Assembly (NCBI RefSeq): GCF_000016325.1
Contig: NC_009436.1
Span: forward strand, 496,001-560,000
DNA length: 64,000 bases
Source of the DNA: Enterobacter sp. 638
GTDB lineage: Bacteria > Pseudomonadota > Gammaproteobacteria > Enterobacterales > Enterobacteriaceae
Direction: 5' to 3'
The notes under the pieces are model-generated. The model was not told where the DNA came from. It saw nothing but the letters and a program-made list of their open reading frames with translations, and ran no database searches. The translations under genes were made by a program, and so were the position numbers. Positions 38,408-47,426 of the stretch are shown piece by piece (the first letter of the stretch is position 1; the number at the start of each line of letters is the position of its first letter).

Positions 38408-39356
38408 ATTTAAATCATTAAGCAGTACGCCGAATGAAACTATATGTAACTCACATTATTATTGTGACTATATAGAGCTACTTGCTTTAGTTGATTGTGA
38501 TGATGGTGTTAGTTTTAGTGATGTTTATGATCGTTTTTTAGAAGATGAAAAAATTGCTGATATTGGTACTGAAAATAATGGTCATACAAGTGAGATTTGG
38601 AATAGTAGAATAAATAACTGGTTTTCAGAGGTTAATAGTCGAGCCACTCATTATGGTGACTACTACCCATTCTCCTTTGATGGTGTAAGGGTAAAGAAAA
38701 AAGATAATATTGAACACATTCAATATATATATATATGTTTATTATTAAGTTCTCTTCTTAAATACTTAGATGGGTATCACCAGGTAACGACAATTTTTGA
38801 GAAATTATCATATTATGCTTTGAAAAAATATCTTCCTCAAGATGCAGAGGTACATGTATTCGGTGTTTCTTCTGATAGAAGTTCTAAATATATTGGTAGT
38901 CTCGAAAGTAAATTTACTCTCTTAGCTAGTGACTTAGGGCTAACTAGATCTGTGCGAGCCAATATCTTTAGACCCGGTGATAATGGTGATGGTGGGATTG
39001 ACATTGTTGCGTGGATTCCTTTTAAAGATGATCCAAATTTAGAGCGTAAGCAGATATTTTTAGGACAAAGTGCATCCGGAAAAAATTGGAGTAATAAACA
39101 AGCTAGTGTTGACCGAGTCAAAAATTTTCTTGCTGATTTACCTGATAATGCACAAAATATACTATTTGTCCCATTTGATTTTAGAGACGCGGACCGAAAC
39201 TTTTGTCAAAATGATGAGATAACAGCATCACTTATCTTTGATAGACATAGAATAATAAGGCTAATTGATATTGATGATATAAATAATGATATATTAAGCT
39301 CAAGTTTCCAGGAAGTAATAAACTATGCATTAACTTTTGAAGAAGATATTGTTTAA
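38400..39356 (+). CDS. Candidate PD-(D/E)xK-type nuclease, unknown family
   Basis: 318 residues starting at ATG 38400 inside the end of the ParB-like gene. The C-terminal half has GDNGDGGIDIVAW (Asp201 at the position of the metal-binding Asp in Mrr-like nucleases), followed about 20 residues later by FLGQSASGKNW and a Lys. That is the order expected of a D-(Q/E)-K core, although the usual QxK is not exact. The N-terminal half is helical. Very AT-rich. It pairs with the ParB-like gene, with an overlap implying translational coupling. Restriction or abortive defence is the natural guess; no homologue is known to me by name. Confidence 0.65.
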   Translation: MIEFKSLSSTPNETICNSHYYCDYIELLALVDCDDGVSFSDVYDRFLEDEKIADIGTENNGHTSEIWNSRINNWFSEVNSRATHYGDYYPFSFDGVRVKKKDNIEHIQYIYICLLLSSLLKYLDGYHQVTTIFEKLSYYALKKYLPQDAEVHVFGVSSDRSSKYIGSLESKFTLLASDLGLTRSVRANIFRPGDNGDGGIDIVAWIPFKDDPNLERKQIFLGQSASGKNWSNKQASVDRVKNFLADLPDNAQNILFVPFDFRDADRNFCQNDEITASLIFDRHRIIRLIDIDDINNDILSSSFQEVINYALTFEEDIV

Positions 39357-39364
39357 TATTTAGG

Positions 39365-39398
39365 ATAGGTTAACATATTCCCATTTATGTTAACCTAT
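39365..39398. terminator. Bidirectional terminator between the nuclease-like gene and dndE
   Basis: 13-bp perfect arms ATAGGTTAACATA / TATGTTAACCTAT around an 8-nt loop. A-rich sequence lies on the right and T/A-rich sequence on the left. It separates the rightward dpt cassette from the leftward dnd operon. Confidence 0.8.
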
Positions 39399-39405
39399 AA
39401 AATAA

Positions 39406-39759
39406 TTATAAAGCTTGTGTTATACTTTTGAGATTTTTATAATTTCTTATTGCAGCAACCCCATCCTCAACATGTGCCGCCCATGCTTTAATTAACATTT
39501 TCTGCTCTAGCTGTGGATATAACATCTTAAGTACTAATTCCGTAGTTTGTAGTGTTTCACCCAACCACGTAATTTTGTCGAGCACCAAAACACCATCCAA
39601 CTTTTTACTATCTCGTTCTGGTGAATATCGAAACTCACTTTCTACCGAGCGAAAAAATGCCAGTCGGGCGACAACATTTGGTGTGATCCCAGTATATCCC
39701 TTTAACTTTTTCAGTTTTTCTTCAGTTTGACGACTGAGCTGCATTCTGTTTGGGAGCAT
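39406..39759 (-). CDS. dndE: DNA sulfur modification protein DndE
   Basis: 117-residue small basic protein of the Dnd complex, which binds nicked DNA and works with DndC and DndD to place sulfur in the backbone. The typical beginning MLPNRMQLSRQTEEKLKKLKGYTGITPNVVARLAFFRS is clear and the length is normal. Last gene of dndB-C-D-E; its start overlaps the dndD stop by one base. Confidence 0.93.
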   Translation of the reverse strand: MLPNRMQLSRQTEEKLKKLKGYTGITPNVVARLAFFRSVESEFRYSPERDSKKLDGVLVLDKITWLGETLQTTELVLKMLYPQLEQKMLIKAWAAHVEDGVAAIRNYKNLKSITQAL

Positions 39760-41774
39760 CAGATTGCCTCCTTAGTTAATTCCCAGAAATAACCTGGCTT
39801 AAGTGCGGAAGATTTCGTATGTGCATTGAACACTATCTCATAAGCATGAGATATGTCATCTCGAAGTTGATCGACAAAATAACGCTCATCCACTTCTGTA
39901 TCTGTAGACAACAGCACTACCTGATGGCTGGCAAACGGGAAGTAGTGGTTAATCAGTTTATCTCTATGTTGAGAGTCTAAACGGCCCAGTGGAGTATCAA
40001 TGATTACCGGCAAATCACGACCAGAAGTTTTTGCCAGGGCCTCAAGAATCGCAATCGCATAGATCTGTTTCTCTCCGGCAGAGAGTAGCTTGCGATTGAT
40101 CACTGAGGCGTTTTCATCCACTAATTCCACATCAAACGTTTCAGGATTGATGTGTGCATTGAGCTGCAAATCCTCTTTACGAGCTAATTTACGGTAAGCA
40201 CCTTCAAAATTCGCTGATAGCGTTTTCACCCTTGCTTGAGTTAAAAGTTCACTGTAGCGGTCAAGCAGGTTGATTGTTTCTTGGGCATTATTAAATGCAC
40301 TATCGGAGTTATGTTGATTACGTGCCAGATCGTGTGTTTTTTGTACCTGACGAGCACAGTCCAGTTGCAGCTGCTTAGTTTGTTTTGCTTCTTCCAACAG
40401 CGAGCGATACTCCTGCCGTTTACTCTCGCGTTTACGGTCAAGCTCACGAAGTTTTTCAAATATATCGAAAAGCTGATCATCTTCCGGGGCACGAGCAATG
40501 TTTGCCGCGGCTTGTTCAAGCTGCTCTTCAACTTCAGCCAATTGGTGACGATAAAGATCAAAACGCTGCCAGGCTTTCTTGCTGTCCTTCTCGATAGATT
40601 GTTGGATCATCCCAGCTTCACGTTCTGAGATGTCAAACAGCAGCTCACCTTTGGGTTTCCCTGCCAGGTAATCTTTCAGATTATCTTCAATTGCTTCGGC
40701 AGCAATTTTGCCAGTAGTTCCTGAGCGGAATGAAATATCATTTTTCAGCTGCGTAAGAAATTGAGTTAATTCCTTTTCAAAACTGTCCGCCTGCTTAATT
40801 TGTATCTCTGCACTAATTTGCTCAAGCAAACGCTCTAGAGTCTTAGGTGCCAGAGCGTAAGGTAGTGAGCTATCGCATTCATGGCGCAATGCTTTTTCAA
40901 GGCGATCTTTTTCTTTTAGCAGAGTATCAACTTTCTGTTTTTCTTGTGCTTTTGTTTGAGCAAATGCACCACCTTGCGCATTCAGAAGTGCTTCATATCG
41001 GTTGATTTCTTTTGATAGCAAATCAATTCGCATTTTAGCAAAATCAGCTTTTTCTAAAATCTGCTCTGTCTGGAAAGCAAACTGCTTAACCTGTTCTTCA
41101 AGTTCAGCAAGTTTTTGTTGTTGGGAGCCTGCGAGTTGGCTGGATTGCTGACGCTTAACAAAGATCATCAAATCATTACGAAGTTTCGAGATGAGATCTA
41201 AACCTAACAAGCGACGTACGGCTGTACGCAGAATATTTCCAGAGTCATCTTCAGCGAGCTCTGCAATTTTTTCACCATCAAAGAAGAACAAATCGGCAAT
41301 TCCATGCGGAATTAATTCATTCAAAAATCCCTGGCATTGATCATAATCCAACTCTTCAAGAAGTTGGCCATCTTGTTGGAGGGATAGTTGATCCTTTTTC
41401 CCTTTTTTCCACGAGCGCGTAACGGTAAATTCAGCTTCATGCCCGCCTTTGTTGTAGGTGAAAACAAGTTCAATCGACGCTTCACTTGGCCGTTCACCAG
41501 TAGTTGAGCCGTTGTGAACTAATGCGCTGAGTTCTTCAACATACTCTTGTTGTTGAGTTGCTGGGCCAAACGCTAACCGACCATACAATGCCAGGCGGAT
41601 TGCAGACAGAATTGATGTTTTTCCTGCTCCGTTAAGCCCACCGAAAAGAACTATCGGACGCGAATTATCATCGTTCTGGCGCTTTCTCGGCGCCAAATCA
41701 ATGACATGAGTACCATTAAATACACGGAAATTACGCAATACCAGCTGTTTAATTAACACGTTCTTTTTCCTCAC
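39759..41774 (-). CDS. dndD: DNA sulfur modification protein DndD (SMC-like ATPase)
   Basis: 671 residues with an ABC/SMC layout: Walker A GLNGAGKT at 46-53, long coiled-coil arms over about 205-480, signature-like LLSAGEKQIYAIAILEAL and Walker B DLPVIIDTPLGRLD. It probably uses ATP to nick or remodel DNA during phosphorothioation. It overlaps dndC by 26 bp. No frameshift is seen. Confidence 0.95.
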   Translation of the reverse strand: MRKKNVLIKQLVLRNFRVFNGTHVIDLAPRKRQNDDNSRPIVLFGGLNGAGKTSILSAIRLALYGRLAFGPATQQQEYVEELSALVHNGSTTGERPSEASIELVFTYNKGGHEAEFTVTRSWKKGKKDQLSLQQDGQLLEELDYDQCQGFLNELIPHGIADLFFFDGEKIAELAEDDSGNILRTAVRRLLGLDLISKLRNDLMIFVKRQQSSQLAGSQQQKLAELEEQVKQFAFQTEQILEKADFAKMRIDLLSKEINRYEALLNAQGGAFAQTKAQEKQKVDTLLKEKDRLEKALRHECDSSLPYALAPKTLERLLEQISAEIQIKQADSFEKELTQFLTQLKNDISFRSGTTGKIAAEAIEDNLKDYLAGKPKGELLFDISEREAGMIQQSIEKDSKKAWQRFDLYRHQLAEVEEQLEQAAANIARAPEDDQLFDIFEKLRELDRKRESKRQEYRSLLEEAKQTKQLQLDCARQVQKTHDLARNQHNSDSAFNNAQETINLLDRYSELLTQARVKTLSANFEGAYRKLARKEDLQLNAHINPETFDVELVDENASVINRKLLSAGEKQIYAIAILEALAKTSGRDLPVIIDTPLGRLDSQHRDKLINHYFPFASHQVVLLSTDTEVDERYFVDQLRDDISHAYEIVFNAHTKSSALKPGYFWELTKEAI

Positions 41775-43383
41775 TGGTAAGCAGAGTCGGCTCGCTCACT
41801 TCGGCAATTCTGCGCTGCAGCATCTGTAGTTCAGCTTCCAACTTTGCGACTTCTTCCTGATGAATATCTCGGTCGTTGCGTTTTTGTAAGGTCTCTTGTT
41901 GCTGTTTAATATCTTCGAGACTGCCCCAGTCTTGTTTCAAGATAGTGCCAAGTTTATCGAAGATACCCTGACGGCGGCTGAGTCCTTCCATAGAAACCTC
42001 AAGCTCAATCAGTTTCATCACCATCTCAGGAACCACCTCAAATCCTTGGGCGATCTGCTCAAGCAGTTCCGCATCGCTAGCATTGAAACGTGACTGGTCG
42101 TCAATAACCCAGTCCAGATCTTTTCCGTATACGTTGCGAAAAATACCTGGCAAAGTGTCGTACCAGTCCGGCTCATTAGGATCTTTCAGCCATTCCTGGC
42201 GAATGGCGTGTAGCTCCGGCTGCGTGATTAAGGTAATGGTATGGCCTTGAGCATTCATATCCCGCTCAATTTCCAGCAAATCTTTAAGCCACTGTTGACG
42301 ATATTTGAGCCAATAAGGACCGGGAACATGCTTACGCTCTGCACTTACTTCTTCACCGTCTTTGGCATATTGATAACTCACTTTACCGGTACGGCGCTTA
42401 TAGTTGCGGAACGTATCTTTATTCACAGGGTCGGTAGTAAATGCCAGCAGATCGCGATATTTCAGCAAAGGGGACATCCACTCTTCACCATTCTTAATCA
42501 GGCTTTCCATTGCTTTGTCTTTTGTTACGACAGTACAAGTCCAGCAACCGAAACGAGAATTTCCGCAAGATGGAGTGCTTTCATCGATTACAAGTGGACA
42601 CTCTCCCTGCGCGGAAGAGTCCATATACAGCGTCCAGAGTGGGCGATTATTACCACCCCACGGGCTTTCCCACTCATCAATATCATCTGGGGCGTAGCGA
42701 AACGCACCACGTAACAATTTCCAGACGTCTTCTACATCCCAAGTATCAATAGGAGTATAGATAAAGGCATTAGCCAGCGTGGTATGTCGGGCTAGGCGCG
42801 AGCCATCAATTTTGTGCTTTGCGATCACTTGAGCACGAGAAGCGCTTTCGCTACTTCGCGAACCCAATACAACAATTACCTCATCAAACTGACTGACTTT
42901 GTCTTTGATAAAGTCGCTTACCGGATTGATCTTCATTCGTTCAGTACACCAGCGGAAACTCCGGGTAGGTGCCGGATAACCTTTTCCCAGCAAATTAACC
43001 CAGAATGTTTCATTGGTTTTTGGCATCACCGCATGCTGGGTGATTGGCAAGCCATTGCGCTTTGCACCAGCCTCAATCTGCAACATGGTTTTCTTAATCA
43101 GGTCAACCACCACTGGCGTTTCTACCAGAGTGTCAGATGATACTAAGAAAACATCTTTGTTACGCATCTCAGGGGGCAAGCCCAGTAGGGCCAGATACAC
43201 CAGCGTAATAACTGCAGAAGAGTCTTTGCCACCGCTGTAGCCAATTACCCATGGGCGTTTATCTGCGCAATAAATTCTCTGAACTTCAGCAATATATTCG
43301 GACAAAGGGCGTCCAGCGAATAGTTCCTGATTAATAAATTCTTCGTACTCGGCCAAATCGAAGGCCTGAACTAATTTACTCAT
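41749..43383 (-). CDS. dndC: DNA sulfur modification protein DndC (PAPS-reductase-like)
   Basis: 544-residue Fe-S ATP-pyrophosphatase. The PP-loop YSGGKDSS is at 49-56, and the cysteine cluster CGNSRFGCWTC plus a nearby GECP Cys is in the middle of the protein. It transfers sulfur mobilised by a cysteine desulfurase to the DNA backbone. The C-terminal ~60 residues are coiled coil. It overlaps dndB by 4 bp. No dndA is present, so the housekeeping IscS must supply sulfur, as known for E. coli-type systems. Confidence 0.96.
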   Translation of the reverse strand: MSKLVQAFDLAEYEEFINQELFAGRPLSEYIAEVQRIYCADKRPWVIGYSGGKDSSAVITLVYLALLGLPPEMRNKDVFLVSSDTLVETPVVVDLIKKTMLQIEAGAKRNGLPITQHAVMPKTNETFWVNLLGKGYPAPTRSFRWCTERMKINPVSDFIKDKVSQFDEVIVVLGSRSSESASRAQVIAKHKIDGSRLARHTTLANAFIYTPIDTWDVEDVWKLLRGAFRYAPDDIDEWESPWGGNNRPLWTLYMDSSAQGECPLVIDESTPSCGNSRFGCWTCTVVTKDKAMESLIKNGEEWMSPLLKYRDLLAFTTDPVNKDTFRNYKRRTGKVSYQYAKDGEEVSAERKHVPGPYWLKYRQQWLKDLLEIERDMNAQGHTITLITQPELHAIRQEWLKDPNEPDWYDTLPGIFRNVYGKDLDWVIDDQSRFNASDAELLEQIAQGFEVVPEMVMKLIELEVSMEGLSRRQGIFDKLGTILKQDWGSLEDIKQQQETLQKRNDRDIHQEEVAKLEAELQMLQRRIAEVSEPTLLTSEEKERVN

Positions 43384-44465
43384 GAGACAACCATTTGAGC
43401 TTCAAGCTCCTGTTCTTCAGGAGTGAGAGGAAGGGAGAGTGCGTTTTTTAGCGCATTACAAGTTAATTGAATCGCCGTACTGGTTTTACTCAGCTTGCCG
43501 TGCTGCATTGCTCGTCTGATCAGGTCTGGGTTATTTCTGCGCCAGTTAAATGTTTTGAGTGCACCGATTTTCTCCGGCCATTGCTCAGGATAATCCGTCA
43601 ATAGGGTATATCCCAGCTGCCCAAGGGCCTGTAATCCAATGCCATGAGCGTGAACGTAGTCCTGTCGTAACTGGACGGGAGAAACCTCTTTTTTCGCTGC
43701 TAGCTGCCAGTCCGGCATTACGCGAAAAATAGCCTGCCAGTAGTGGGTGACTATTTGGGTGCATTCTTCAAAGTTGTCCTCTTTAGGGTCTTTTCCTAAC
43801 AGAGCGCGAGTTGCCTGCTTAATGCTGCTTAACGTAAACAATTTATTTGACCGTTGGCTGATACCTGATTTCTCCAGCTCAGTCATCCCGACGAATGGTT
43901 CCACGGACATGGCCAGATAACGAGCCAGGCTTGAACTGGCATCACGGTGGTCATACAACGATGACAACGAAGGACTGGGACGAATAGCGTATTTATTCAA
44001 ATCAGCGAACATTTGCTGGCTGCGTTTTAGCCCCTCATCGACAAAAAACAACACTGGAATATTATCCTGCCCCAATTCCGGGCGAGCGTCTAAAGCGTCT
44101 TCAATCGCTTTACGGCGGTGCTGACCATCATTGATGAGGATTTGCGCATCCATTGGCACGCATAACGTCCCCAGATTATTGGAACCGGGGAACTCATCAA
44201 ACTGGACATCAACAGCTATGGATGCTGTCAGCGCTGAAAACACATAATCCTTTGGATTTTCCAGGAGATAACGCACCATTTCGGGGATGCGTGATTTATT
44301 CAGCGTACGCTGTGCCCGTAGTTCAGGGGGAACGTCATTTTCATCAAAGCTGAATATTTTGGGGATTATACGCATCGGGCATGTGGCAATATAGAAGGGG
44401 CGACCTGCCTGAATGCCACGTATAGCTGGAAAAGAGTAGCAATAGTCTGCATCAACATTAGCCAT
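43380..44465 (-). CDS. dndB: DNA sulfur modification protein DndB
   Basis: 361-residue protein with the DGQHR motif at 113-117 (LINDGQHRRKAIEDA), a ParB-like nucleotide-binding signature. DndB is not needed for chemistry; it lowers modification frequency and in other hosts represses the dnd promoter. It is first in dndB-C-D-E. The promoter region directly upstream holds inverted repeats that could be its own operator. Confidence 0.94.
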   Translation of the reverse strand: MANVDADYCYSFPAIRGIQAGRPFYIATCPMRIIPKIFSFDENDVPPELRAQRTLNKSRIPEMVRYLLENPKDYVFSALTASIAVDVQFDEFPGSNNLGTLCVPMDAQILINDGQHRRKAIEDALDARPELGQDNIPVLFFVDEGLKRSQQMFADLNKYAIRPSPSLSSLYDHRDASSSLARYLAMSVEPFVGMTELEKSGISQRSNKLFTLSSIKQATRALLGKDPKEDNFEECTQIVTHYWQAIFRVMPDWQLAAKKEVSPVQLRQDYVHAHGIGLQALGQLGYTLLTDYPEQWPEKIGALKTFNWRRNNPDLIRRAMQHGKLSKTSTAIQLTCNALKNALSLPLTPEEQELEAQMVVS

Positions 44466-44496
44466 GTTGTAATCCGTAGAAATCGAATGAATTGAG

Positions 44497-44560
44497 TTAC
44501 GTGATATTTTACGTAATACCGAGGAGGAGTTACAGTTTTTTCACGTAAAAAATTGCGTAC
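44497..44560 (-). promoter_or_regulatory. Putative DndB operator in the dnd promoter
   Basis: TTACGT-GATATTTT-ACGTAA (44497-44516) is a perfect inverted repeat with an 8-nt centre. CACGTAAAAAATTGCGTAC (44542-44560) is a related imperfect one, 25 bp further out. Both lie in the 100 bp before dndB. The link to DndB is inference from known autoregulation. Confidence 0.45.
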
Positions 44561-45255
44561 TGCATCTAAAGGTATGATCGCAATTTAGTTCTGTAACCCA
44601 GGTCGTGCAGATGTTTTCTTTTTGGCCAAACGCTCTATTTTGGCAGTAGGCATCAATGAAGCTACAAATACAAACTCATTCAATTGTATTATCTACAGTT
44701 TATAGTCCTCTAGCTATTGCCTCTTGCTTCCGGACCCGCCAGCATTTTTCCCAGCAAGTTGTAGCCTAGTTCGTAAGAAATGAGTGGCAAAGTCTGGTAG
44801 TCCATCTAGGCTGCTCTGCAATGGTCTGTCATATCGTGAGCCATGCTTCCTTGAAGGTGCCGATAAAACTTATCGACAGGATTGCTGGTTGGCTGGCTCG
44901 AGCATTCTGCCGATATGTTCAGCGTGAAATGAAATGCTGCCAGCTGTGGATAGTGATCGACAGCAGCTTGGATCAACCGCCTGACTTACAGCGCCTAGGC
45001 TGGTGTTTTGTCATGTACGCCCATTTTTGTTCCTGATAGGTGGATTCCATACGTCATGGAAATGACGTAAATGATTCCACACTGTAGCTAACAATAGGTC
45101 CGTCCGTGCTGTAAATGCCGGAATCACAGGTCATGCAGTATTTTTCTCAGTCGTAAAACGCAGTGCCAGGACAAAACCAGTGATGCAGGCTCCAGCTCTG
45201 TCAGCATTAACTTCAGCTATCATCTTTCACTCCCGGGTCAAGATATGAGCATCCA
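44561..45255. other. Island stretch without a recognisable gene
   Basis: About 700 bp between the dnd promoter and the zinc-ribbon remnants. The longest frame (44821-45036, plus strand, 71 codons) has no motif or good start. The stretch has many short stops in all frames and looks like decayed island DNA. Confidence 0.5.
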
Positions 45256-45447
45256 TCAGCACCTTGTTGGCGACATTGCGCTGATCATGCTCAAACCAGA
45301 TGGGTTACTGTTTTGAGCTGCGTGCAGGATGAGTCGACAACCGCAGTGAATACAGCTCCAGACTTTGGGGCCGGTGCTGACTGCATCCTCAGCGGTGATG
45401 TGATGGCCCAGGGATGTTATAGCTAGATAGCATTTCAGCATTCTCAT
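45256..45447 (-). pseudogene. Truncated zinc-ribbon protein, N-terminal part
   Basis: MRMLKCYLAITSLGHHITAEDA followed by WSCIHCGCRLILH is the start of a family of putative zinc-ribbon (CoiA-like) proteins found in enterobacterial islands, normally well over 100 residues. Here the similarity stops after about 40 residues and the frame ends at 45256. Its ATG overlaps the stop of the upstream remnant as ATGA. Confidence 0.55.
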
Positions 45448-45650
45448 ATCACCTCCTCGATACAGGCTACGGGAGTGGTCACGATACTGAACTTTCCGGT
45501 ATGGCAATTCACGCAATAGCGTTCACCATAGTAATCGCCAGAGCATTGCGAACAGTGCCAGTCAGCTTTATCTGCCCTCGGACGGGCATCGGGAACAAAC
45601 CGCCTCAGGCGGCTAATCAGCCGCATTTCACTGGCTTCTGGTTGCACGTA
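45444..45650 (-). pseudogene. Zinc-ribbon protein, C-terminal remnant
   Basis: The frame ends with WHCSQCSGDYYGERYCVNCHTGKFSI, a four-cysteine ribbon typical of the C-terminus of the same island family as the next gene. Upstream of about 45650 no matching N-terminus is found. Together the two pieces suggest a tandem pair whose outer parts were lost. Confidence 0.5.
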
Positions 45651-45721
45651 AGGGCAATTGTGTTTGCCGTTTTCAGTCAGACTGTTGGCGGTGTGTTCAA
45701 ACCACGGGCGTTCAGTGTCGT

Positions 45722-45904
45722 ATTCAGGATGGTATTGCAGGCTGCTACTACAAAGATGGCAGCGGTATCGCCGCTTGCCTGCTGGAATACAGCCACCATG
45801 CCTGTCGTACTGAGTGTGATGCGATGACGGAGCATTATTACCGTCTGCGAGACTATGCGCTGGCGCACGTTGAATGCCGCGCCATTATGTCAATAATCGA
45901 CTGA
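45722..45904 (+). pseudogene. C-terminal remnant of an ArdB/KlcA-type antirestriction gene
   Basis: Read in frame to the TGA at 45902, this gives GSGIAACLLEYSHHAC..., then HYYRLRDYALAHVECRAIMSIID. That matches the end of the YfjX/KlcA antirestriction family, which precedes the radC-like gene in CP4-57-type modules. No start and no N-terminal two thirds are present. Loss of antirestriction function fits an island that now encodes restriction, though that is only suggestive. Confidence 0.55.
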
Positions 45905-45913
45905 GGAGTAAGC

Positions 45914-46387
45914 ATGGCTGAACTTGCCTTATCTCCGGTATTTCCGCTCAACGAGCAACGCATTATCCGCCGCGCTCTGCGACTATTGGACAAATACCAG
46001 CGCCAGCCCGGTGAAGCATTCACCTCCACTGTCTTTACTAAAACCTGGTTGCAGCTACAGATGGCAAACCTTGAACGGGAGGTGTTTATCGTCATGTATC
46101 TCGATAACCAGCACTGTCTGCTGGAGCGGGAAACGCTGTTTGCCGGTACGCTGAACCATACCGAAGTCCATGCTCGCGAAGTGGTGAAGTCCGCCCTACG
46201 CCACAACGCAGCGGCAGTCATCATTGCCCATAACCATCCTTCCGGTACTACCGACATCAGCAAGGCTGATCGGGTTGTCACAGAGCGAATAGCGGATGCG
46301 TTGTCCCTGGTGGAAGTGCGGTTACTTGACCACCTTGTCGTAGGTGGCTGCGATGTGGTGTCGTTTGCTGAATGCGGCTGGCTGTGA
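45914..46387 (+). CDS. yfjY: RadC-like JAB-domain protein (YfjY family)
   Basis: 157-residue MPN/JAB+ domain protein: YLDNQHCLLERETLFAGTLNHTEVHAREVVKSAL and the metal motif HNHPSG with a following Asp (TTDISKAD). YfjY, YkfG and YeeS are the paralogues in E. coli islands; their role is unknown and the RadC repair name is historical. The ribosome site GAGGAG precedes the ATG. Second element of the yfjX-yfjY-ypjJ-yfjZ-ypjF array. Confidence 0.9.
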   Translation: MAELALSPVFPLNEQRIIRRALRLLDKYQRQPGEAFTSTVFTKTWLQLQMANLEREVFIVMYLDNQHCLLERETLFAGTLNHTEVHAREVVKSALRHNAAAVIIAHNHPSGTTDISKADRVVTERIADALSLVEVRLLDHLVVGGCDVVSFAECGWL

Positions 46388-46423
46388 GGATTAATCATCA
46401 AAATCATCAGTAAGCGGGAAGCC

Positions 46424-46618
46424 ATGGAGATACAGCAGCAACACCCCGGTTCACGTCTGTTTCGTTACAGCTCGGGGAAGTATCAATGGCACGGCAGCGC
46501 CAGTCATTACACCGGTCAGGATGTCGCGGAAATTTCCGGTGTGCTGGCGGTTTACGCAGTACGTCGTAGTGACAACAACGGTCCGTATACATGCCTGATG
46601 TGCATCACTACCAATTGA
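46424..46618 (+). CDS. ypjJ: DUF987 protein (YpjJ/YeeT/YkfH family)
   Basis: 64 residues, MEIQQQHPGSRLFRYSSGKYQWHGS and so on, matching the island family YeeT/YkfH/YpjJ. Relatives usually begin nine codons earlier with MKIISKREAM. Here the corresponding stretch reads IKIISKREAM, with ATC at 46397 where ATG is expected, so translation may begin at 46424 or the gene may be poorly translated. Function unknown. Confidence 0.8.
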   Translation: MEIQQQHPGSRLFRYSSGKYQWHGSASHYTGQDVAEISGVLAVYAVRRSDNNGPYTCLMCITTN

Positions 46619-46638
46619 CATCAAGTAAGGAGTAAAAA

Positions 46639-46962
46639 ATGCAAAATTCATGGGGACTGAAGCGCGACATTTCGCCGTGTTTCAGCGCAAGGTTGGTACA
46701 GGATGGTTGTCGCCTGCATTTTCTGGCGGACCGTGCAGGTATTAGCGGTACGCTTAACGAGGAGGATGCGCTGCGGCTGGATCAGGCGTTTCCGCTAGTG
46801 ATGAAGCAGCTTGAATTGATGCTGACATCCGGCGAACTGAATTCGCGCCGTCAGCATTGCGTCACGTTGCATCATAACGGACTCACCTGTGAAGCTGACA
46901 CTCTCGGCTCTCATGGCTATGTTTACATCGTTATTTATCCTCAAGCATCTGCAACCCAGTAA
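46639..46962 (+). CDS. yfjZ: CbeA/YfjZ-family antitoxin
   Basis: 107-residue type IV antitoxin of the YeeU/YafW/YfjZ family, which stabilises MreB and FtsZ filaments and so counteracts the partner toxin. The start [21 protein letters not shown] and the end [11 protein letters not shown] are typical. The ribosome site AAGGAG lies 7 nt before the ATG. Partner gene 32 bp downstream. Confidence 0.9.
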   Translation: MQNSWGLKRDISPCFSARLVQDGCRLHFLADRAGISGTLNEEDALRLDQAFPLVMKQLELMLTSGELNSRRQHCVTLHHNGLTCEADTLGSHGYVYIVIYPQASATQ

Positions 46963-46993
46963 CACCTTCTCTTCTTTTATCAGGACCCAACTT

Positions 46994-47314
46994 ATGCACA
47001 TTTCTCCTGTACCGGCTACGGTGCCGGTTTTGTCACGCCTGTCGCCCGTACAGGTGTGGCAGCAACTGTTAACGTATCTGCTGGAACATCATTACGGCCT
47101 AACACTTAACGACACGCCATTCCACGACGACGCGGCCATTCAGGAACATATCGAGGCGGGAATAACGCTTGCCGATGCGGTGAATTTCTTGGTGGAACGT
47201 TATGAACTGGTACGCATCGACCGCAAAGGATTTACATGGCAGGAGCAGACACCATTCCTGACCGCGACTGATATTCTCAAAGCCAAGCGAGCTACCGGAT
47301 TAATAAATACTTGA
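46994..47314 (+). CDS. ypjF: CbtA/YpjF-family toxin
   Basis: 106-residue toxin of the YeeV/YkfI/YpjF family that inhibits cytoskeletal FtsZ/MreB polymerisation. Motifs: [23 protein letters not shown], and [28 protein letters not shown] 46994 is used; a longer frame starting at 46889 overlaps yfjZ and is not the family start. Pairs with yfjZ. Confidence 0.9.
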   Translation: MHISPVPATVPVLSRLSPVQVWQQLLTYLLEHHYGLTLNDTPFHDDAAIQEHIEAGITLADAVNFLVERYELVRIDRKGFTWQEQTPFLTATDILKAKRATGLINT

Positions 47315-47379
47315 ATTCTTCGAACCTCATTCCTGATTTTTACCTCTGAACTTCCCACCTTTTTATTCATCGCATAATG

Positions 47380-47411
47380 CGCCTACCACTCCTGGTAGGC
47401 GTGTTTGCTTT
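47380..47411 (+). terminator. Terminator after ypjF
   Basis: CGCCTACCA-CTCC-TGGTAGGCG followed by TGTTTGCTTTT, a strong hairpin with a T-rich tail, between ypjF and the DUF4942 gene. Confidence 0.75.
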
Positions 47412-47426
47412 TATGGACGATTAACG

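Noticed and set aside
44821..45036. 71-codon plus-strand frame in the island
   Set aside because: No ribosome site, no motif, and its setting is decayed island DNA.
45914..46387. DNA repair gene radC
   Set aside because: It is the short island-borne YfjY type with only the JAB domain, not the chromosomal radC beside rpmB.
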